A DNA stretch of 5,304 nucleotides, from contig JAKPOE010000387.1 of the NCBI GenBank assembly GCA_029548025.1, positions 1 to 5,304 of the forward strand, written 5' to 3'. Shown piece after piece: positions 1 to 4,140 of this stretch. The notes beneath the pieces were generated by a model. It was given only the letters and a program-made list of their open reading frames with translations, was not told the DNA's origin and did no database searches. The DNA is from Spirochaetota bacterium. Its GTDB lineage: Bacteria > Spirochaetota > UBA4802 > UB4802. The position numbers and the translations under genes were made by a program. Position 1 is the stretch's first letter. Each line of letters opens with the position of its first letter.

Positions 1-328
1 TTTTATCTGCTTCAAACATCTGTTTTTTGTTATTATAGATGCCGATTGCAACAACGCTGGTAGCATGTTCAAAGTTCAACGGTTTGGCACCCCTGTATAG
101 TACCGTCATCCGTTCCAATGCATTATCTTCTATCACAAATAGAAAACCATCTGTGGTATTCTGCACAGGCACTGTTTTAACCAGCCTGCCAATTATCTGA
201 ACATAATCGGGATTATTCTTTGCATCATCAAAGGGAACATACGGCGTTAAAAGCCCCTTAAACGAAAAAAGTGCTACAGCAGAACATATAACAATGATTG
301 CCACAATAATGATCTTACTTTTTGCCAT
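1..328 (-). CDS. ccmE: Cytochrome c maturation heme chaperone CcmE (partial, C-terminus cut by window edge)
   Basis: CcmE is the membrane-anchored periplasmic heme chaperone of System I: it receives heme from the CcmABCD complex, binds it covalently and passes it to the CcmF-containing ligase. The 109 residues visible begin MAKSKIIIVAIIVICSAVAL, a short basic N-terminus followed by one membrane anchor (about residues 5-22), then a beta-rich stretch with the OB-fold style pattern YVQIIGRLVK (42-51), FLFVIEDN (62-69) and SVVAIGIY (91-98). Full CcmE proteins are about 130-160 residues, so the last 25-50 are missing, including the heme-attaching His (or Cys) of the [H/C]xxxY motif. ATG at 328-326 is preceded by GAGGG only 3 nt away, inside the ccmD-like gene, which it overlaps by 14 nt. 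The identification rests on position after ccmABCD, the anchor and the fold pattern; sequence similarity to Escherichia coli CcmE is weak by eye. Confidence 0.82.
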   Translation of the reverse strand, partial: MAKSKIIIVAIIVICSAVALFSFKGLLTPYVPFDDAKNNPDYVQIIGRLVKTVPVQNTTDGFLFVIEDNALERMTVLYRGAKPLNFEHATSVVAIGIYNNKKQMFEADK

Positions 329-488
329 TGACCCTCTTTTCCAGCTGTTTTATTTTACGGTGCAATACAACAAGATAGCAGACTATTCCACACCATACAA
401 CCGCAGATACCCAGAAAAGCGTTTTTGAATAATTTGAATCTGTCTGCGCCAAAAAATGCATTGCGGTAACTATCGCATATAATTTCAT
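315..488 (-). CDS. ccmD: Small membrane protein, CcmD-like (57 aa)
   Basis: This short gene encodes 57 residues: a 20-residue N-terminal part, one hydrophobic segment (about residues 24-42, LFWVSAVVWCGIVCYLVVL) and a basic amphipathic tail LHRKIKQLEKRVNGKK. That layout, one membrane helix followed by a positively charged, probably cytoplasmic tail with an LEKR-type ending, is typical of CcmD, which joins CcmA, CcmB and CcmC and is needed to release heme-loaded CcmE. The place between ccmC and ccmE is the canonical ccmD position. The ATG lies one base after the ccmC stop, and GAGGA sits 5 nt upstream inside the last ccmC codons, so translation is probably coupled. It ends with TAA at 317-315 and overlaps ccmE by 14 nt. 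CcmD proteins are poorly conserved, so the name depends largely on topology and context. Confidence 0.75.
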   Translation of the reverse strand: MKLYAIVTAMHFLAQTDSNYSKTLFWVSAVVWCGIVCYLVVLHRKIKQLEKRVNGKK

Positions 489-489
489 A

Positions 490-1137
490 CTATTCCTCGT
501 GCAATTTTGATTTCAGTACATGAATCCGCACCCACAATCCAAGCAATATGTAGTACAAAAGCGTAAATGATACCAATGATATACCAAGCACCAACCGCAT
601 TTCAGTATCCAGCATCAATTGTCCCTGAGCATTAATAACAGGTTCTGGATGCAGCGTTGGGTAAAGCCGTGGTGCTACAAACATTAAAAACGGTGATACA
701 ACAAACGCAATTATAAGATACACACTTTCTAACATAGGGGCTTTTGGATTACCGCTAACAATCTGTTGCAGGCTGAAATAGGCAATGTACAATAAAAGCA
801 ATAATGTGATGGAGGTTTCACGCGGGTCCCAGTTCCAGTAACTGCCCCACATAATCTTTGCCCACAACGAGCCAGTAAGTACAGTAAGGATGCTAAAAAA
901 AAGACCTATGTGTGCAGAACTTCGTGCATACACTATATAGTTTATTTTTGATTTTTTCAAAAACAATAGTGAAGCAATACCTGCTACTGCAAAAGCCAAA
1001 CAAGATACCCATGCAAGTGGCACATGGAGGTATACTATACGGCTTGTTTCTCCTAATATAGCCGCGGGAGGCACCCAGATATAGATTAAATACAATGATA
1101 GCATCATGACAATGCCATTTAAAAGTATTACAATCAT
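490..1137 (-). CDS. ccmC: Heme handling protein CcmC (System I cytochrome c maturation)
   Basis: CcmC is a six-helix inner-membrane protein of the heme handling protein family. It holds heme at the periplasmic face through a tryptophan-rich WWD domain and two histidines, and delivers it to CcmE. The 215-residue product has the WWD motif WGSYWNWDPRETS (residues 97-109) between helices, a candidate first heme ligand H38 in YLHVPLAW, and a second, H163, in RLYPTLHPEP, in the same order as H60 and H184 of Escherichia coli CcmC. Hydrophobic segments lie at about 2-20, 39-60, 76-92, 108-124, 139-155 and 182-202. The frame is open far upstream, but that extension runs antiphase through ccmB and has no membrane character. 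The ATG at 1137, 17 nt after the ccmB stop with a weak GAGAA 5 nt before it, gives the family's usual N-terminus. Length is a little below the usual 220-250. Confidence 0.93.
   Translation of the reverse strand: MIVILLNGIVMMLSLYLIYIWVPPAAILGETSRIVYLHVPLAWVSCLAFAVAGIASLLFLKKSKINYIVYARSSAHIGLFFSILTVLTGSLWAKIMWGSYWNWDPRETSITLLLLLYIAYFSLQQIVSGNPKAPMLESVYLIIAFVVSPFLMFVAPRLYPTLHPEPVINAQGQLMLDTEMRLVLGISLVSFTLLYYILLGLWVRIHVLKSKLHEE
494..498 (-). promoter_or_regulatory. Shine-Dalgarno site of the ccmD-like gene
   Basis: On the minus strand this reads GAGGA, 5 nt before the ATG at 488. It overlaps the final glutamate codons of ccmC, so ribosomes finishing ccmC are well placed to restart. It is the main evidence that the 57-residue frame is translated. 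Confidence 0.6.
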
Positions 1138-1154
1138 AGCTATTCTCGTTACTA

Positions 1155-1817
1155 TTAAAATTCGCGCCAGATATATGGAAATAATAAATATGATACCATT
1201 CCAAGAACTATTGAAAATGCAAGTAGAAAAATTATAGCGCTTAATGGAGAAAAAACCTGCTGTTGAAAACACCTGGCTGTTGATTGTATTGCAACAGTAA
1301 AAAGCGGTAATACTACCGGAAAAGCCAATATGGTAAATAATCCTCCCCGTGCGCCGGCTAATGCTGCAATGGCTCCTATAACCGTTGTTGCAAAAGCAAG
1401 CGATAAACTTCCCGCAATGAGTATTGCTATAAGATAGACACCGTAATACACAGAAACTGAGATAACAAAAGTATAGATAATGATGACCATAATGGCAATA
1501 ACAACCATTACACAACAATTAATCAAGAGTTTTGAAAGATAGATAACAGCAGCCGGATAATGTATTACACCAAACAGTGCAGTTGACTCCTCTATCTCCC
1601 TGAAAAAAACATGCGATAGTGTATTCATCCCGGAAAAAAAAATGATTATCCATAGTATAACAGCATGCAGTAAAGGGCTATTGATGATACCACCTGTTGC
1701 AAATCCAATGGAAATAGTAACAATGACACTGAATGATAAAACAATTGAAACGATAATCCCACTTCTGAATTCAATCAATATATCCTTCTGGATGTTCCGC
1801 CATAATGCCTTAATCAA
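1155..1817 (-). CDS. ccmB: Heme exporter / cytochrome c maturation membrane protein CcmB
   Basis: CcmB is the membrane subunit that pairs with the ATPase CcmA. The CcmAB complex uses ATP to release holo-CcmE from CcmC and CcmD. The 220-residue product matches the family's usual length, and shows the N-terminal amphipathic pattern KDILIEFR (11-18), hydrophobic segments at about 21-40, 50-65, 98-119, 126-153, 160-178 and 192-213, the conserved loop FSGMNTLSHVFFREIEES (61-78), the LPLFTVAIQST stretch (170-180) and the family-type end YIWREF. The start is TTG at 1817-1815: an in-frame TAG two codons upstream excludes any earlier start, the next in-frame ATG lies deep in the protein, and a strong AAAGGAG sits 8 nt upstream. 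The gene overlaps the end of ccmA by 8 nt. Confidence 0.94.
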   Translation of the reverse strand: MIKALWRNIQKDILIEFRSGIIVSIVLSFSVIVTISIGFATGGIINSPLLHAVILWIIIFFSGMNTLSHVFFREIEESTALFGVIHYPAAVIYLSKLLINCCVMVVIAIMVIIIYTFVISVSVYYGVYLIAILIAGSLSLAFATTVIGAIAALAGARGGLFTILAFPVVLPLFTVAIQSTARCFQQQVFSPLSAIIFLLAFSIVLGMVSYLLFPYIWREF

Positions 1818-2406
1818 GCACTATACTCCTTTGACAAAAGTTCAACTCGTGGACATCATTTGTTGCAATGACAATAGCCGTTGCTGGCTGTACCTTCTCC
1901 AGCAAAGAAAAAAGCACACTTTTACCCTGCTCATCCAGATTGCTACCAGGTTCATCTAAACAAAGCACACTGGCTTTTTTTAAAAATGCAAGCGCTAACT
2001 TAACACGCTGGATCATACCGGTGGAATAAAACATAAGCTTTGTATCGCTATGGGGCGATAGTCCCAGCAAATCTAAAAGCTGTACTGCATCATCATCCAC
2101 AGCCCCAATTGCAAACGCAATATTTTCAAGTGCTGTTAGATATTTATACACATTGATATACGGTGCAGCAAAACCGATATAGTTTCTGATATATGCAGTA
2201 TCAACAGGTTTATCATTATACCAGTATTCCACATTCCCACTATCAGGTGTCATCACTCCTGCAACAATCTTAAGCAAGGTTGACTTGCCACTCCCATTTG
2301 GGCCTGCAATGGCAAGGGATTGTCCTGTAGCTATACAAAACGACATATCCCTGAATAATATTCTGGTATATCGTTTTGAAAGATTACTGGCTTTAACCGT
2401 TACCAC
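1810..2406 (-). CDS. ccmA: Cytochrome c maturation ABC ATPase CcmA
   Basis: CcmA is the cytoplasmic ATP-binding subunit of the CcmABCD heme-release complex. The 198-residue product has an aromatic A-loop residue Y13, Walker A GPNGSGKST (35-43), a signature loop YSTGMIQR (127-134) in place of LSGGQ, Walker B VLCLDEP with the catalytic D151-E152, and a D-loop SNLD (155-158). At the H-loop position, IVIATNDVHEL (178-188), the usual switch histidine appears to be an asparagine, N183. The length is close to the family's 200-230. The start is GTG at 2406-2404, 6 nt after the stop of the cytochrome gene, which is in the same frame and so limits upstream extension. Its ribosome-binding sequence AAGG is close (4 nt), overlapping that stop. 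The end overlaps ccmB by 8 nt. Taken alone it could be another small ABC ATPase, but the ccmB neighbour settles it. Confidence 0.92.
   Translation of the reverse strand: MVTVKASNLSKRYTRILFRDMSFCIATGQSLAIAGPNGSGKSTLLKIVAGVMTPDSGNVEYWYNDKPVDTAYIRNYIGFAAPYINVYKYLTALENIAFAIGAVDDDAVQLLDLLGLSPHSDTKLMFYSTGMIQRVKLALAFLKKASVLCLDEPGSNLDEQGKSVLFSLLEKVQPATAIVIATNDVHELNFCQRSIVLD
1826..1832 (-). promoter_or_regulatory. Shine-Dalgarno site deciding the TTG start of ccmB
   Basis: On the minus strand this reads AAAGGAG, the strongest ribosome-binding match in the operon. It lies within the last ccmA codons, 8 nt before TTG. The strong site probably compensates for the weak start codon and couples ccmB translation to ccmA. 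Confidence 0.7.
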
Positions 2407-2412
2407 AACACC

Positions 2413-3771
2413 TTACAGTATAATATTTTTTGTTGCAGTTGCCATCTCAATAATATCAAGTTTGACAGCGTTTTCCTTCATTACCGTATCAACTGCTTTT
2501 TGATCAGCAATTCTATACAGCAACCGTACCTTGATAGTATAGTTACCCTTTAATCCTTTTGGCAGCATAATGGTGCTGGTAACTTTTTGTTTGGGTGGAA
2601 TCCTGTTATCAAAGAGTATCTCCCTGGCTTTTGCAATATTCATCACTGATTTACCGCTACCATCACCAAAAACAGTTTTAAAAATTATTGTATTATCGGG
2701 CAAATAACCTTTTTTATCAGCCTTCCCTATTGCAAAAACCTCTCTTCCATACTGATTTACAACAACTATCTCAAGCCACATCTGCCGCACATCAGTAAGC
2801 CCTGTTGGAAGCTTATGACCGGCACCAATATTGGTTACAGCAATACCAACCGTACCACTATTACTGTCACTGGTTTCAATTTCCACTACTGCTGCGTTTT
2901 TCAGCCGTTCCTGTGCCATCTGGGCTTTCACGGTATCCTTGTATAATGAAGGGATGACACTATTTCCGCCAACAAAATAATGAGTAAAGATATGATCACG
3001 CTGTGGACCACCAAACGCTGCAAAACCGGGATTGTCAGGACGAGGTGTGGAGCCAGTTGCAGGCACCCCTGGTCGGTGATACATGTGACAACCCTGACAG
3101 GGCACCGTTGTTTTGGAGTCACCGGTGTTATAAGGGCTTTTTGTCCATTCCTCAAAGGTAGTCTCCAATTTTGTTCCATACACCACATGGCGTACATCAT
3201 GGCATGTCCCACAAAAACTAGCTTTTGTATGGAACGAAGAATATTCTGCTGTATGCCAATCAGGATTAGCATCCTTAAAAGGACCACGTTTTATCCCGGG
3301 ATCCGCCTCGCCATTCCCTGGTTTATACACAAATCGTGCGTTATAGTATTTCTTTGCTTCAACAATAGTATGACAGTAATCGCACTGGATACCTTCCATG
3401 GTTATTTCCGGCAGGTCCTTCTCCATGGATAATTCTTCAGTTACTGATACTGGCTTACCAGTAATATATCCCACAGGGATGTGGCACTTTACACAGCTTT
3501 CTGCCTCTTTTAGTTCATCATTATTGACAGGATTTTGACTTTTGCTATCATCCAGATAAAATCGTGCAAACTCTTTATAGATGACATCCTTTTGAGATAA
3601 ATTATGCATTGAATTTTTCCACTGTTCATATATCTCATCATGACAACCACCACATGTGGAAGGACTTATAAACTGTGCCAATCTATAATGAGGCGTTGAT
3701 TTGCAGCCAAGAAAAAGTGCATACCCAACACATAAAACAAAACTAACGGTAATTATTATTTTTGATTTCAT
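2413..3771 (-). CDS. Pentaheme c-type cytochrome, cytochrome c554-like, probable lipoprotein
   Basis: This 452-residue protein is an exported multiheme electron carrier or oxidoreductase subunit. Its N-terminus MKSKIIITVSFVLCVGYALF is a signal peptide ending FLGC; C23 is a plausible, slightly non-canonical lipidation site. Five CXXCH heme motifs follow: CGGCH (40-44), CVKCH (93-97), CDYCH (130-134), CGTCH (187-191) and CQGCH (225-229). The first sits in CHDEIYEQWKNSMH and the last in CQGCHMYHRPG, patterns common in the cytochrome c554-like superfamily. Nine other histidines (28, 56, 173, 181, 195, 232, 260, 264, 319) could supply distal ligands. Residues from about 290 form a heme-free, beta-rich C-terminal domain containing NIGAGHKLPTG (314-324). 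ATG at 3771 is chosen because AAGGG lies 7 nt upstream and the signal peptide then starts properly; an in-frame ATG at 3804 lacks a ribosome site. The substrate is unknown. It is the first gene of the ccm operon and a likely client of it. Confidence 0.88.
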   Translation of the reverse strand: MKSKIIITVSFVLCVGYALFLGCKSTPHYRLAQFISPSTCGGCHDEIYEQWKNSMHNLSQKDVIYKEFARFYLDDSKSQNPVNNDELKEAESCVKCHIPVGYITGKPVSVTEELSMEKDLPEITMEGIQCDYCHTIVEAKKYYNARFVYKPGNGEADPGIKRGPFKDANPDWHTAEYSSFHTKASFCGTCHDVRHVVYGTKLETTFEEWTKSPYNTGDSKTTVPCQGCHMYHRPGVPATGSTPRPDNPGFAAFGGPQRDHIFTHYFVGGNSVIPSLYKDTVKAQMAQERLKNAAVVEIETSDSNSGTVGIAVTNIGAGHKLPTGLTDVRQMWLEIVVVNQYGREVFAIGKADKKGYLPDNTIIFKTVFGDGSGKSVMNIAKAREILFDNRIPPKQKVTSTIMLPKGLKGNYTIKVRLLYRIADQKAVDTVMKENAVKLDIIEMATATKNIIL

Positions 3772-3778
3772 ACTGTAT

Positions 3779-3783
3779 CCCTT
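3779..3783 (-). promoter_or_regulatory. Shine-Dalgarno site of the cytochrome gene
   Basis: On the minus strand this reads AAGGG, 7 nt before the ATG at 3771. It supports that start over the in-frame ATG codons at 3804 and 3801, which have no such site, and gives a normal signal peptide beginning MKSK. Confidence 0.6.
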
Positions 3784-3846
3784 ACACCTGTTTATTCTCA
3801 TCATTGCACTATACAGTAATTACTATCTTCAACTATCATATTTAAA

Positions 3847-3852
3847 ATTATA
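3847..3852 (-). promoter_or_regulatory. Possible -10 element for the cytochrome-ccm operon
   Basis: The minus strand reads TATAAT here, preceded by TTG, about 75 nt upstream of the cytochrome ATG, a sensible leader length. There is no recognisable -35 hexamer 16-18 nt farther upstream (the closest TTG-type hexamer, TTGTGA, is too distant), so it could rely on an activator or simply be chance in AT-rich DNA. Confidence 0.22.
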
Positions 3853-3907
3853 CAATGACTGCTTTTACTACCTTACTCACAAAGATAAACTATTCATTTC
3901 AATTACT

Positions 3908-3919
3908 ATGCTATAGCAT
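3908..3919. repeat. Perfect 12-bp palindrome, possible operator
   Basis: ATGCTATAGCAT is a perfect palindrome with no spacer. It lies about 55 bp upstream of the possible -10 on the minus strand and some 220 bp before the AsmA-like gene. The position would suit a dimeric activator acting on the cytochrome-ccm operon. The flanks are not symmetric, so chance cannot be excluded. Confidence 0.35.
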
Positions 3920-3974
3920 CACTATTTCTTGTTCATTTCAGTATTTATAAACAAAAATGTCAATTACGTTATTG

Positions 3975-3999
3975 TTGAAAATATCCCATTTGTTTTCAA
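3975..3999. repeat. 7-bp inverted repeat with 11-bp spacer
   Basis: TTGAAAA (3975-3981) and TTTTCAA (3993-3999) are perfect inverted copies around an 11-bp spacer. As RNA the hairpin would be weak, all but one pair of each arm being A-U, so a protein-binding site is a better guess than a terminator. The left arm also resembles a -35 hexamer (TTGAAA) on the plus strand, but nothing like a -10 follows at 16-18 nt. Confidence 0.3.
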
Positions 4000-4130
4000 G
4001 AAAATTTTTGCTTGCTAATATAGAATGGTTAGCTATCATATTACAATACATAGTTAATTACTCTGAATGTAACCAAAATATGTTTTACTATACTTATTAA
4101 TACATTTATTACAACAATTATATAATTACT

Positions 4131-4135
4131 GGAGG
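4131..4135 (+). promoter_or_regulatory. Shine-Dalgarno site of the AsmA-like gene
   Basis: GGAGG, extended to GGAGGGAG, stands 5 nt before the ATG at 4141 in otherwise AT-only surroundings. It fixes the start of the AsmA-like frame, which is also where the membrane anchor begins. Confidence 0.7.
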
Positions 4136-4140
4136 GAGTT

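Larger units (their letters stand above)
3833..4042 (+). repeat. 10-bp direct repeat pair, 200 bp apart
   Basis: CTATCATATT occurs at 3833-3842 and again at 4033-4042, and both copies are followed within 10 bp by TACAAT. One copy lies near each divergent gene. Such a pair could be shared regulatory sites or chance in AT-rich sequence. The entry spans both copies and the sequence between them. Confidence 0.25.
3772..4140. other. Divergent AT-rich intergenic region
   Basis: This 369-bp stretch separates the start codons of the two divergent units and must hold the promoters of both unless they are read from farther away. It is visibly more AT-rich than the genes. No frame in it has coding character, and no tRNA or other RNA gene is recognisable. 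It contains a 12-bp palindrome (3908-3919), a 7-bp inverted repeat (3975-3999) and a 10-bp direct repeat (3833 and 4033). Several TATAAT-like hexamers occur, as expected by chance in such sequence, and none has a good -35 partner at the right distance. Confidence 0.7.

Noticed and set aside
893..1204. Second minus-strand frame across the ccmC/ccmB junction
   Set aside because: Out of phase with both genes, with a composition rich in Cys, Tyr and Phe typical of shadow frames.
1138..1518. N-terminal extension of the ccmC frame up to 1518
   Set aside because: The extra 127 residues are rich in Cys, Tyr and His and lie out of phase over ccmB, which is clearly the real gene there. CcmC proteins start just before the first membrane helix, as given by the ATG at 1137.
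1642..1959. Plus-strand frame of 105 codons
   Set aside because: It is antisense to ccmB and ccmA, both firmly identified, and has no ribosome-binding site or recognisable product.
2980..3432. Plus-strand frame of 150 codons
   Set aside because: It lies antisense to the heme-binding part of the cytochrome, whose motifs are unmistakable, and its product has no recognisable domain.
2413..3771. NrfA-type pentaheme nitrite reductase
   Set aside because: NrfA normally has a CXXCK active-site heme and a different spacing of motifs; here all five motifs are CXXCH and the C-terminal domain lacks hemes.
3772..3804. Earlier ATG codons (3804, 3801) for the cytochrome
   Set aside because: They have no ribosome-binding site and would put MMRINRCKGYS before a normal signal peptide. 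AAGGG is properly spaced for the ATG at 3771.
3701..3916. Plus-strand frame of 71 codons at the edge of the intergenic region
   Set aside because: Half of it is antisense to the cytochrome signal peptide, and the rest is low-complexity AT-rich sequence without a ribosome-binding site.
3975..4010. Inverted repeat followed by a T-rich run as a terminator
   Set aside because: The stem is nearly all A-T with an 11-nt loop, and the T run does not follow directly. Both flanking genes point away from this region, so no terminator is expected.
4121..4126. TATAAT as a -10 element for the AsmA-like gene
   Set aside because: Transcription would start within or next to the GGAGG ribosome site, and no -35 hexamer lies 16-18 nt upstream.
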